Source of the DNA: Lachnospiraceae bacterium UBA1721
GTDB taxonomy: Bacteria; Bacillota; Clostridia; Lachnospirales; Lachnospiraceae
Direction: 5' to 3'
Assembly: GCA_002317155.1 (NCBI GenBank)
Contig: DCIR01000096.1
Span: forward strand, 69,419 to 111,181
Length of the DNA stretch: 41,763 nt
Below are positions 16,046 to 23,777 of the stretch, one piece after another (the first letter of the stretch is position 1; the number at the start of each line of letters is the position of its first letter). A program made the position numbers and the translations under genes. The notes under the pieces are model-generated. The model was not told where the DNA came from and made no database searches. It saw nothing but the letters and a program-made list of their open reading frames with translations.

Positions 16046-16756
16046 TTAATACTGTTTCCAAAAAATTAAATTTTCTTCCAAAAATTGCATTAACCATAAC
16101 AACTTATCATATATTTTTTTGTCTTCTTCTGATAATACTTTATCATGCGCTCTTTCATTATAATTTTGGAATTCTTGATTAAACACAGACTGCATTTCCT
16201 CTATATCAGAAATCCAACCATCTTTATTTCCACCAAATGCTTTTAGATAATTTAGACACACTTCTCCATCAGTATCTTTATATATTTGAAAATCCGAAAG
16301 ATGCTTACTTGCCGCACTTACCACATCATCAGAAAGAACAATTCTTGGATATATAGCTTTTTTACTTTCAAACAAGTATGCATCAACTAAACCCGATCCC
16401 CATACAAATATGTCATCTATGTAAAAATTGCCTTTACAGACACCTCCCCTAGGCTTATATCCACATTTTAGTAGATGAGAGCAAATCCAACCTATTGATT
16501 CAAGCAATCTGTCCGCAGCCATAGGGCAATCAGCATTTATTGCAACAACCATATTATCAGAGAAAAATTTTATTCTAATATTCTTAAAATAACTGTCATT
16601 AAATATTTGTGTCCAACTCTTATATATTTTTCTGATGCTATTAAGATGATGGTCCATTCCATCGCTATATATAATATTTTTAACACCTAACAAATCTATT
16701 GATGCAATATAATATTCTTCTGTATGAATTTCGTTGTTCAATTTTTCACTCTCCAA
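16046..16756 (-). CDS. Class III nucleotide cyclase-like protein
   Basis: A 236-residue protein with the sequence rhythm of class III cyclase catalytic domains. YIASIDLLGVK gives the first metal Asp (21) and IKFFSDNMVVAI the second (67). GYKPRGGVCKG (Arg103), WGSGLVDAY and an acidic LFES follow. Such short cyclase-like proteins are widespread and mostly uncharacterised. By analogy with Pycsar immunity it could make a cyclic nucleotide on infection, with the neighbouring protein as effector. Pycsar effectors are usually membrane or TIR proteins, so this pair would differ. The purine/pyrimidine specificity residues cannot be assigned by eye. Confidence 0.5.
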   Translation of the reverse strand: MESEKLNNEIHTEEYYIASIDLLGVKNIIYSDGMDHHLNSIRKIYKSWTQIFNDSYFKNIRIKFFSDNMVVAINADCPMAADRLLESIGWICSHLLKCGYKPRGGVCKGNFYIDDIFVWGSGLVDAYLFESKKAIYPRIVLSDDVVSAASKHLSDFQIYKDTDGEVCLNYLKAFGGNKDGWISDIEEMQSVFNQEFQNYNERAHDKVLSEEDKKIYDKLLWLMQFLEENLIFWKQY

Positions 16757-16793
16757 ACCCTATATTCTCACCAGAACACGCAGAAAATTGTCA

Positions 16794-17624
16794 TTAAATC
16801 TTACTTAACAATGCATTGACTTGCTCATATGCATCTCTTTTTATCATCTCAATTTCATCCTCATCCATCAAATCCACAAAATCTGCTACATCCTTCGGAC
16901 CTGCGTGTTTTTCTGACGCAAACTTCTCCTGCAACTTCTGTTTCATTTCTTGGATAATTGGCTTATCAGAAACATTCTTGAATTCTTCTGCCAAAGAATC
17001 ATGCCCTCCAACATAATGCTTAATTATAAAATATATATCATAAGCATCTTTAGCCTTCCCTCTTCCCATAGCTGCAGTTTTCATTATTATGTAAGGAACA
17101 ACAGCAACCACATTTACAACTGCTGTATCAATGGCTCCATCTACTCTTTCGGCTTCAACTTTTACTTGCTGAGGCGGAAATTCAAATGCAAAATTACCAC
17201 CTGTGGCTTTCAGTGCTTTCACTCCCTGCACATGCTGACTTCTTTTCTTTAAAGCAGTGCCACCATACATTCCTGCAAGAATATCAACATCAACTATGTA
17301 CTCTTCTCCATCTATCTCTACAGCTTTGATAAATGAAAAATATTTTTCAGGATGCTCCTCATACCCATTCTTAAGTAATATCTTAGCCATTGTCTGGTAA
17401 CCAGAATCCTTTAATGTCAAATGATTGATTAAAACATCTACATCGACACTACCTACATGATCCTCATTTGGAAACATTAAATCCGGAACCCAACCGCCAA
17501 CAATTCTAATATCATCACGGTACTCACCAAATAAATTAACTAATTCAACAAGCACTCTGTGTGCTGCTTTCTTTTGTCCCTCAGAATAGTCGACGCTACT
17601 CTTTAAATCTTCATCATGTATCAT
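16794..17624 (-). CDS. AbiEii-type nucleotidyltransferase toxin
   Basis: A 276-residue nucleotidyltransferase. The fold's signature is IVGGWVPD followed by SVDVDVLI with the metal-binding DxD. The later KAKDAYDIYFIIKHY is the conserved KxKDxxDxY element of AbiEii/AbiGii proteins. AbiEii toxins transfer nucleotides and arrest growth as the toxin of type IV systems. The start ATG overlaps the stop of the antitoxin gene (ATGA), so the two are translated together, antitoxin first. AAGGGA lies upstream. A TTG six bases earlier opens the same frame but is less likely. Confidence 0.85.
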   Translation of the reverse strand: MIHDEDLKSSVDYSEGQKKAAHRVLVELVNLFGEYRDDIRIVGGWVPDLMFPNEDHVGSVDVDVLINHLTLKDSGYQTMAKILLKNGYEEHPEKYFSFIKAVEIDGEEYIVDVDILAGMYGGTALKKRSQHVQGVKALKATGGNFAFEFPPQQVKVEAERVDGAIDTAVVNVVAVVPYIIMKTAAMGRGKAKDAYDIYFIIKHYVGGHDSLAEEFKNVSDKPIIQEMKQKLQEKFASEKHAGPKDVADFVDLMDEDEIEMIKRDAYEQVNALLSKI

Positions 17625-18625
17625 TTGCAAATTTCCCTTTCAAGTATGGCCTCCGCCATTTCCTCTCCTCTTCCCTTGATACTCATACAATCCAAATATA
17701 ACTGGACCGGCGATGCAACCATATTACCTTTCTTAAGTTTTGCACCCTGCTTAACACAATCATTATATGCAAGCATTAGTATCACATTAGCTCCAGTTTC
17801 TACCTTCTTAAGGCCAAGATAATCTATAGCTTTTTCAAGATTCATATCATCAACATACGCATGCACTTTTTGATATCTAACTACAGGCTGATACCTAGAA
17901 CCGCCTGAAAATCCAGTCAATATACATTCAACGCCTATATCGTCCTTCATCTTTGCTAGTTTCGCCTCAAGTTTCGATACACTGTCTAATGAATAACAAG
18001 CAATCTTTTCTTCGCTATTATTGTCGTACACTTCTGCCCAATCACTCAGCAAAGTGCTTGGTTCTATTATTCTAATTCCACTAGATGTTTTCGCTATATA
18101 AGCTTGTTTTAAAAGAAACTCCTTAACCTTAGCAACCTGTCCAATACTACATCCAGCTGCTTCCGCTAAATCTTTCATTTTCCATGCTTTACTCACATCC
18201 TCCAGCATTATTCTAAGAATAACAGAAGAAACAACTGATGACCTTTCATATATTGATTTTAATCCTCTTTTAGATATATTTTCATTTTTATTGCCTTTAA
18301 TATCTATATAAAGGCAATCGAACGATATAAAACAATTTCCTGCAAAATCCACATATCCTACACCAGCATCTTTACATATACGAGAGGTTTGTTCACTGAT
18401 ATACGGAGCTATTATCACACGATACAAATCTGAATCTATATTAGCAATTATATCTAAGACTTGTTTCGGGTAACCTTCAGCCGCAACAGCAAGAAGCACT
18501 GTACATTTATTCCCATTATTTAATTCTATTACAGCTTCATTGTTTTTTTCTAATTTGCACTTTTTAACAATGGAAATTTTTTCAACAAAATCCTTGAAAA
18601 CATCTACAGTCAATGTCTTTTTCAC
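17621..18625 (-). CDS. AbiEi-type antitoxin and repressor
   Basis: A protein of about 334 residues. It carries a central winged helix (KMKDLAEAAGCSIGQVAKVK), a preceding VGYVDFAGNCFISF segment and a C-terminal SPVQLYLDCMSIKGRGEEMA, both typical of AbiEi-family antitoxins. By family knowledge AbiEi neutralises AbiEii and represses its own promoter by binding inverted repeats. I start at the GTG at 18625, six bases after GAGGTG; an ATG further upstream lies inside a palindromic operator. Two matching palindromes flank a near-perfect promoter just upstream, which fits autoregulation. Confidence 0.85.
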   Translation of the reverse strand: MKKTLTVDVFKDFVEKISIVKKCKLEKNNEAVIELNNGNKCTVLLAVAAEGYPKQVLDIIANIDSDLYRVIIAPYISEQTSRICKDAGVGYVDFAGNCFISFDCLYIDIKGNKNENISKRGLKSIYERSSVVSSVILRIMLEDVSKAWKMKDLAEAAGCSIGQVAKVKEFLLKQAYIAKTSSGIRIIEPSTLLSDWAEVYDNNSEEKIACYSLDSVSKLEAKLAKMKDDIGVECILTGFSGGSRYQPVVRYQKVHAYVDDMNLEKAIDYLGLKKVETGANVILMLAYNDCVKQGAKLKKGNMVASPVQLYLDCMSIKGRGEEMAEAILEREICK

Positions 18626-18637
18626 ACTTATCACCTC

Positions 18638-18656
18638 TTTCACCATTCTGGTGAAA
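18638..18656. promoter_or_regulatory. Operator 1 of the AbiE operon
   Basis: TTTCACCA-TTC-TGGTGAAA, perfect 8-bp arms. It covers the predicted transcription start (about 18652) on the minus strand, directly downstream of the -10 box. It is the same palindrome as operator 2 apart from one spacer base. Confidence 0.8.
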
Positions 18657-18659
18657 TTA

Positions 18660-18688
18660 ATTATAACAATGAAATTTGTTTTTTTCAA
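18660..18688 (-). promoter_or_regulatory. Sigma-A promoter of the AbiE operon
   Basis: -35 TTGAAA (18683-18688), exactly 17 bases, -10 TATAAT (18660-18665) on the minus strand. It lies between the two palindromic operators, so a bound pair of repressors would bracket it. Confidence 0.85.
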
Positions 18689-18713
18689 TACATATTTTCA
18701 CTGTTAATACCAT

Positions 18714-18732
18714 TTTCACCATTTTGGTGAAA
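18714..18732. promoter_or_regulatory. Operator 2 of the AbiE operon
   Basis: TTTCACCA-TTT-TGGTGAAA, perfect 8-bp arms, centred 76 bp from operator 1 and upstream of the -35. The spacing could allow cooperative binding and bending, as reported for AbiEi proteins. Confidence 0.8.
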
Positions 18733-18768
18733 CATTATTTAAAAGTGAAATTTTACAAGTTTACTAAC

Positions 18769-19383
18769 CTAATCCATTTCATCAATCCTATTACTCAAAT
18801 CTTCTTTCATTGATAGTGCATAATCGCACACTATGTGTACGAGATCTGTAAAGAAATTAGAATATCCAACGCTCTCATGTTCAAAAAAATATCTGTAATC
18901 CATAAACAGATTTGCTATATTTTTTATATTAGCATTAAATGTTTCTTCGTTTTGATGCACCTCTTTATATATTTTTTCCTTCAACAATTTACTATGTACA
19001 TCTGGTATTTGTGAAAAAAGCACCTCAAGATTATGTCCACATTCAAATTCTTTATTTTCCTTAAATATTAGAAATTTCATAGCTAGTTCTAATGCAAGAG
19101 CTCCATTAGTAACCAGTGGTGGTGAAAGAAAAGGTATATTCTCATGGGCTTTTTCATATTCTTCCATTTCTTTTTTTAACTTTTCTACATCACCGCATAG
19201 CTTTGGTTTTTCATCCAGTTTTTCTAGTTTTCGGAAAACATAATAGAAACCTTCACAATCCAAAAGAATGCTAAACGCAGTTATAATTTGGTCATTGTGT
19301 GTACATTTATCTTTATTATCACAGTTCTCACACTTCTGCTTGTTTGCTGTAATAGTACCAGAAAAAACTCGTTTCTTTGACAT
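18769..19383 (-). CDS. HEPN-like protein with N-terminal cysteine cluster
   Basis: A 204-residue protein. The N-terminus has CxxC-x5-C (Cys18, 21, 27) then a His, a possible metal knuckle. The rest is helical: GALALELAMKFLIF and ECGHNLEVLFSQI resemble HEPN proteins, and FMDYRYFFEHES carries an Rx4H motif (Arg164...His169), the catalytic signature of HEPN ribonucleases. It stands immediately upstream of the AbiE promoter on the same strand but is separated by that promoter, so it is probably a separate unit. Function is unknown; toxin or defence nuclease are possibilities. Confidence 0.6.
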   Translation of the reverse strand: MSKKRVFSGTITANKQKCENCDNKDKCTHNDQIITAFSILLDCEGFYYVFRKLEKLDEKPKLCGDVEKLKKEMEEYEKAHENIPFLSPPLVTNGALALELAMKFLIFKENKEFECGHNLEVLFSQIPDVHSKLLKEKIYKEVHQNEETFNANIKNIANLFMDYRYFFEHESVGYSNFFTDLVHIVCDYALSMKEDLSNRIDEMD

Positions 19384-19992
19384 TTCTATTCACCTCTGAT
19401 CTTAATATATCCAAATAATATATTTTAAACATTTCGGTCCTATACGATTTTGCCGAATTTTATTTAATTCTCAGCCACCTTATCTATCACCCTAACAGTC
19501 ACCCCATCGGTCACCCTGCCAGATCACAACCTTATACTACCAATCCCTACTACTAACAAAAGCGGCTAACCCGTAACACCTAACGAATCAGCCGCTATAT
19601 ATGCAATATATTGCTTAAGTTTAAGTCCTTAAGTAGTCTTTTACTACTAAGGAATACTCCCAACACATTTGCCTTTATCCCCATTCTGCCTATGTCCCTT
19701 AGTAGTCGAAACCGTAGTATTTGCAAGGCTTTTCGCCATATCATGTCCTGTCTTGCCCAAGTTTACAAAGGTATGATTTATAGTAAAACTGGAGTGCCGT
19801 GGTAGATAAATAAGACTTTTATCATAGTATTAATTTACTCCTTCTTGCCCTGAAACGCCCAGTTTTGCTAGTGTTTCTAGGTGTTTTATTATTTGCTTTG
19901 AAATGTGTGAATATTGCAAATCAGAGCAGAATTTAGCAATTACTACCTGTTAGTAGTAAAATGGGATTGGGTTACTACTAAGGATTTTGGGC
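19384..19992. other. Gene-free region with hairpins and CCTTAGTAGT repeats
   Basis: A 7-bp hairpin AGCGGCT/AGCCGCT lies at 19561-19596. CCTTAGTAGT occurs near 19644-19653 (minus), 19698 (plus) and 19968-19977 (minus), the first inside a hairpin. On the minus strand, AAGGAG and an ATG at about 19826 open MIKVLFIYHGTPVLL then stop. This resembles the start of a low-molecular-weight tyrosine phosphatase with the catalytic Cys replaced by Tyr. It looks like a scar, with no functional gene. Confidence 0.4.
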
Positions 19993-22008
19993 TTAAACAG
20001 ACTCATCATTAATTATTTTTTTCAGCACTTCAAATATTGCAATAAAACTAGAAAAATCAATGTTATCAAAAGGAACCTTTTTTTCTAATATCATATTTGC
20101 AAATGTCATTTTAGGTAACGCGACGTTTACATTTTCATCACTTAATAACGTAACCCTCTCTCCAGATGAACCCTCAATAATATTAATTTTTCCTGGTCCA
20201 CATACCGTTTTTTTCTCACAAAATACTCCTAAATCAGCTGCATATCCACGACTATCAAACTCATTACCCATATACAATCTGCGTTTAATGTTAGAATTTT
20301 CTGTTTCTATTTCAGTTTTAATAATATTATCTGGATACAAATGCTCTATACATATTTCTGGTGTTTCTGTTCTATTAGAAGGAACCGGCAAAGTAAATGA
20401 ATATACATTATTTCCCCAATTTTTATACAATTCATCATTTTTCCCTTCCATTTTAGTATTAGTTCCAGGATGATCTCTATCAGCAATAAAAACTGTTTTC
20501 CGTGGTTGTATGATTTTAGCCATATTCTCACATAAAGGACATAATTGAGTATTCCCCATCTCTAACCTCGGTCCATTTCCTTTTGAACTGTTTTTAGGTT
20601 CATATTCAAGAAACTCAAATTCTAACCCTGAAAAAATGTCTTTGTATTCTTCCATTTGAGATAACGCATTATATGCTGCTTTCATATGTTTCCAATCAGT
20701 TGTTCCCTCAGTAATTACTAGCATTTTATCTTGTTTCATTTTAATTGCTTCGTAAATATCATGTTCATATTGTTGTGTATTTGTTAAATATGTATACGCC
20801 TTTTGAAACTCTGAAAACCTCTCTGCATTTATTCTAATTCCACCCGGCATTTGATAGATTTCAAAACCATCCTCACTAAATTCCTCCTCCATTCCCAATA
20901 AAAAAAGAGGCGAGTGGGTTGTAATAATAAATTGAATCTTAGGAAATAACGCAATTAACTTTGGTAACACTTCACGCTGTAATGATGAGTGTAGGTGAAG
21001 TTCTATTTCATCAATAACAACTATTCCCTTTATATCTGATAAATGAATACTATTATTAATATTAACTGTATCCGCATAGCGAACAATTGTAGCAAACATA
21101 TTAAATAGCGCACTTTGTCCTGTAGAAAGAGAATCCAAAGATGGTATTAGAAGTGAATTATCTTTTTTTCTTTTTATATTAAATCTCGAACCACGAGCAC
21201 TTCTGAAATTCAATCCGAAGTACACGTCTTCACCTATAATATTACTCATTATTTTTTCAATGTTTTTACGTGCCACTCCAAGACTCATGACATCATTAGG
21301 TGTAACATTTTCTAATCTTACACCTCCATTTCCATCTGATTCTATATCACCGCGCGAATCAACTATTACATCAAGAAGCCATTGTAATGTTTTAGCTGTC
21401 ATACCATTGATTAGAATTGGTAATTCCATCTCTCCATTAAAGCGGGGCTTTACAGTTATATGCTCATATTCCATAGTTTCATAATATTGTTTCCCCATCC
21501 AGAATGGCTTTTCATATCTATCTGGTCCAAAATAGCATAATATTTCTTGTTCAAGAAATTTTTCTGCATTTTCTTTGTCAACTGTAGTGTGTTTAAAATT
21601 CTCATCCTTTTTCCATGCTATCTGCGAAGTAATACCTATTCTACTCTTAAATTCATTTGCATCTAGCATACCGCTCTTAAACACATACTCAATTGCTGAT
21701 AATTCTCTATCTTCATCCTCATATTTTATATATGAACACAGATACTGTTTTCCAGCATGGATTTCTATTGGCGTAATTGATTTATAATACTCATATCCAA
21801 CCGTTTTCCCTTGTTTTCTAGCATCTAAATATGCTGTACCTGCAATTTCATAAAACGAATCTACAATATTAGAAATAATGGTTGATTTTCCTGTTCCGTT
21901 CTCCCCAACAATAATAACCGGCTTTGGGCACTTTTCATTGAATGGCATCACCATCTGAGCATTCTCAATCGGACCAATATTTTCCTCAATAATTCTATTA
22001 ATGTACAT
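19993..22008 (-). CDS. OLD-like AAA ATPase with C-terminal TOPRIM-type nuclease
   Basis: A 671-residue protein. The ABC/SMC-type ATPase half has Walker A GENGTGKST (35-43), signature SLSTGQ (293-298), Walker B VVIDEIELHLHSS (330-342) and the H-loop TTHSP (363-367). The C-terminal half has a TOPRIM-like Glu434 in VITEGTTDWKHMK and Asp510-x-Asp512 in FIADRDH. This combination fits OLD-family nucleases and related defence ATPases (GajA-, PtuA- or fused AriAB-like). No second gene is attached, so it may act alone. It is flanked by debris on both sides, as cargo. Confidence 0.78.
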   Translation of the reverse strand: MYINRIIEENIGPIENAQMVMPFNEKCPKPVIIVGENGTGKSTIISNIVDSFYEIAGTAYLDARKQGKTVGYEYYKSITPIEIHAGKQYLCSYIKYEDEDRELSAIEYVFKSGMLDANEFKSRIGITSQIAWKKDENFKHTTVDKENAEKFLEQEILCYFGPDRYEKPFWMGKQYYETMEYEHITVKPRFNGEMELPILINGMTAKTLQWLLDVIVDSRGDIESDGNGGVRLENVTPNDVMSLGVARKNIEKIMSNIIGEDVYFGLNFRSARGSRFNIKRKKDNSLLIPSLDSLSTGQSALFNMFATIVRYADTVNINNSIHLSDIKGIVVIDEIELHLHSSLQREVLPKLIALFPKIQFIITTHSPLFLLGMEEEFSEDGFEIYQMPGGIRINAERFSEFQKAYTYLTNTQQYEHDIYEAIKMKQDKMLVITEGTTDWKHMKAAYNALSQMEEYKDIFSGLEFEFLEYEPKNSSKGNGPRLEMGNTQLCPLCENMAKIIQPRKTVFIADRDHPGTNTKMEGKNDELYKNWGNNVYSFTLPVPSNRTETPEICIEHLYPDNIIKTEIETENSNIKRRLYMGNEFDSRGYAADLGVFCEKKTVCGPGKINIIEGSSGERVTLLSDENVNVALPKMTFANMILEKKVPFDNIDFSSFIAIFEVLKKIINDESV

Positions 22009-22125
22009 CTATCCTTCATCTCCTTGTTCGAAATCCACCCAATATATATCATACCAACAGTCATGTATTTTTTCCACCAAAATAACGCCCTAGCATAAAG
22101 CCAGAGCGCTACCTTTCTTCTATAA

Positions 22126-22306
22126 TTATATTGCCATAATCATCCTCTTCGTCATCGGCTTCTCATTTTTCTTTTCAACCTCTCCCTGCTGCTCTCTGAA
22201 TTCTCAGATCAATTAGTTTTCTAAAACAGAACGTTTCTGTATTAGCCCCTTTACAAATGAAGCCGTACTTTCTAAATGTCTCTATCTACTCTACTGCGTC
22301 CGAAAT
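22126..22306 (-). pseudogene. Decayed 3' fragment of unknown protein, copy B
   Basis: Coding-like pieces ETFRKYGFICKGANTETF and FRKLIDLRIQ in one frame are continued after a frameshift by EFREQQGEVEKKNEKPMTKR, MIMAI and stop at 22126. An internal stop also lies near the upstream end. It is homologous to copy A (13423-13613) along its length. Its upstream end coincides with the perfect hairpin at 22307, suggesting breakage there. Confidence 0.5.
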
Positions 22307-22348
22307 CCTACTATGCCAATTTATATAAGTATAAATTGGCATAGTAGG
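22307..22348. repeat. Perfect 19-bp inverted repeat with 4-base loop
   Basis: CCTACTATGCCAATTTATA (22307-22325), loop TAAG, exact complement at 22330-22348. No T-tract follows, so it is not an ordinary terminator. It sits where the decayed copy-B gene breaks off. Confidence 0.75.
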
Positions 22349-22465
22349 CTCTGTATTTAACAATGCATATGCAAGTTGCTACTTGTTATAACCAAACGCG
22401 AATAACTAGCGAATGTTATTTGTGTGCTAAGTGCATGATTATATAATATGAAATATTCAGTGAGC

Positions 22466-22810
22466 CTAGTCTCTATATTTTCGAACGCATTCAATTAACG
22501 AATTAATTAACGGGAGGTCATTTTCATCACACAATTTGAGCGAATCAACGATATTCATAGGAACATTATTAGTACGAATCTGTCCTAGAAGAAAATAGTC
22601 AGGGGTAGTGTTAAGGCATTCGCTTATCTTGATGATAACGTAGAGACTCGGATGCTGTTTGCCGTTTTCTATGCTTGACATATGTGTTGTAGAAATGCCA
22701 ATAACTTCAGCTAATTCACTCTGTTTCATACCGACAGACTTTCTTCTTGATTTTATTCGATTGCCTATTTCGTGCCATTCATTGTCTGTTAAATCACATT
22801 TTGTGTTCAT
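22466..22810 (-). CDS. XRE-family regulator beside the agr locus
   Basis: A 114-residue protein. The helix-turn-helix lies at about 15-70 (IKSRRKSVGMKQSELAEVIG followed by STTHMSSIENGKQHPS), then a short tail without a peptidase domain. It is transcribed away from agrD, sharing a 264-base intergenic region. AAGGAG precedes the ATG. A perfect palindrome (22824-22843) overlaps its leader, suggesting autoregulation. A 47-bp block around that site recurs upstream of agrC, so the regulator may act on both (inference). Confidence 0.83.
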   Translation of the reverse strand: MNTKCDLTDNEWHEIGNRIKSRRKSVGMKQSELAEVIGISTTHMSSIENGKQHPSLYVIIKISECLNTTPDYFLLGQIRTNNVPMNIVDSLKLCDENDLPLINSLIECVRKYRD

Positions 22811-22823
22811 AGTTATAACTCCT

Positions 22824-22843
22824 TATTGATAAGGATATCAATA
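22824..22843. promoter_or_regulatory. Palindrome TATTGATA-AGGA-TATCAATA, likely XRE operator
   Basis: Perfect 8-bp arms overlapping the leader and ribosome site of the XRE gene. The right half, GATATCAATA, is kept in the related block upstream of agrC (27865-27911); the left half is mutated there. Confidence 0.6.
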
Positions 22844-22960
22844 GGATAAATGCAATAGAAGAATGTATAACAGAACATCAATTGTATAAGTGAATATTTT
22901 AATAAAATATTACATTATATTTTCTGAATAACATTATGTGTTTTTCTATATATCATAATG

Positions 22961-23050
22961 TCTGTCATTTAGAGAGTAAATTGTGACAATAGGCGAAAAA
23001 GTATAGAAATTGTATATTTTGAGGAATAGTATCGAATTATGCCAATGAAA
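22961..23050 (+). promoter_or_regulatory. agr control region, copy 1
   Basis: Starts with TCTGTCATTTAGAGAGTAAA, shared with copy 3, and ends with the 41-bp block at 23010-23050 (core TTTTGAGGAATA) shared by copies 2 and 3. It precedes agrD. AgrA-type LytTR regulators bind paired short repeats upstream of agr promoters; the conserved blocks are the best candidates, but exact -35/-10 boxes are not clear. Confidence 0.6.
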
Positions 23051-23074
23051 TAAATAAAGAAAGGAGTTAATCAG

Positions 23075-23221
23075 ATGAATAAAGAAAAGATTGCGAAAGT
23101 AGTTAGGACTGTTCTTGATGTGGTCGTTAGAAGCGAAGAGAGAGAAAGGCATACAGCAATTATGTATCAGCCTGTAAAACCGGAAGCTTTATTAAGCAAT
23201 GATAAAAAGAAGAATAATTAA
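23075..23221 (+). CDS. agrD: AgrD-like signal peptide precursor lacking cysteine
   Basis: A 48-residue peptide: a basic amphipathic N-terminal half (MNKEKIAKVVRTVLDVVVRS), then HTAIMYQPVKPEALL and a charged tail. QPxxP followed by xxL after a short hydrophobic stretch is the recognition pattern I know from Clostridia AgrD cyclic-lactone autoinducers. AgrB would cut near here and close a ring. There is no Cys at all; Thr27, five residues before Gln32, is the only hydroxyl side chain in the expected ring, so an ester (lactone) ring TAIMY is possible. AAAGGAG precedes the ATG. Its 3' end overlaps agrB by 23 bases. Confidence 0.7.
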   Translation: MNKEKIAKVVRTVLDVVVRSEERERHTAIMYQPVKPEALLSNDKKKNN

Positions 23222-23768
23222 TGCAGTTTTGGAGTGGCTGAGCAAAAACAAAGCAATACAACGGGAAGAGTACGATAAATACAGTTATATTATGGAAATT
23301 GTATGGATTATGACTCTTCCCTTTATTATGATGATACCTATCAACTTTGTGACACAGATAACTTATGAGGGATTTGTGTTGTTAATATCATTTTCGTTAT
23401 TGCGGAGAGTATGCGGTGGGTATCATTTTGCAAAGGAAGGAACTTGCTATATCGTTTCATTCTTTTTCTTGATTGATATCATCCTGGTAGGAAAGATGAT
23501 AAGTGGTAAGGGTATAATTTTGGCACTTCTTGTATCTAGCTTTGTTAGCATATGTTTAATCAGTGCAATATTGGCCAAATTATCGAAAGGTCATAAAAGA
23601 ATTTTAGATGTAATATTGTTGAATCTTATCATTGGCATAATCGAACTTACCTTTTGGCTGAGTGGGAAAGATGATGCTGCAAAATGGCTAATATTGGGAA
23701 GTGTGATGACGGCAATATTACAATATCCGTTGCTTATAAATGAAATAATTACATTGTTACATAAATGA
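23199..23768 (+). CDS. agrB: AgrB-like membrane peptidase
   Basis: AgrB is a membrane cysteine protease that cuts AgrD and forms the ring of the autoinducer. This 189-residue protein has the family layout: a basic N-terminus, RRVCGGYHFAKEGTC with catalytic His76 and Cys83 (equivalent to His77/Cys84 of S. aureus AgrB), and about six hydrophobic helices. The start overlaps the agrD end by 23 bases, with GGAAG upstream, so the two are translationally coupled. All required residues are present. A decayed second copy of its C-terminal part lies at 28071-28187. Confidence 0.9.
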   Translation: MIKRRIINAVLEWLSKNKAIQREEYDKYSYIMEIVWIMTLPFIMMIPINFVTQITYEGFVLLISFSLLRRVCGGYHFAKEGTCYIVSFFFLIDIILVGKMISGKGIILALLVSSFVSICLISAILAKLSKGHKRILDVILLNLIIGIIELTFWLSGKDDAAKWLILGSVMTAILQYPLLINEIITLLHK

Positions 23769-23777
23769 AAGGTGCTG

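Noticed and set aside
15310..16756. Classical Pycsar system
   Set aside because: The partner protein has no membrane or TIR domain, so only a looser cyclase-effector hypothesis is kept as a finding.
19561..19596. AGCGGCT/AGCCGCT hairpin as terminator
   Set aside because: The loop is 22 bases and no T-tract follows on either strand.
19384..19992. Retron-type msr/msd RNA for the OLD-like ATPase
   Set aside because: Hairpins are present next to the ATPase gene, but no reverse transcriptase gene lies in the window.
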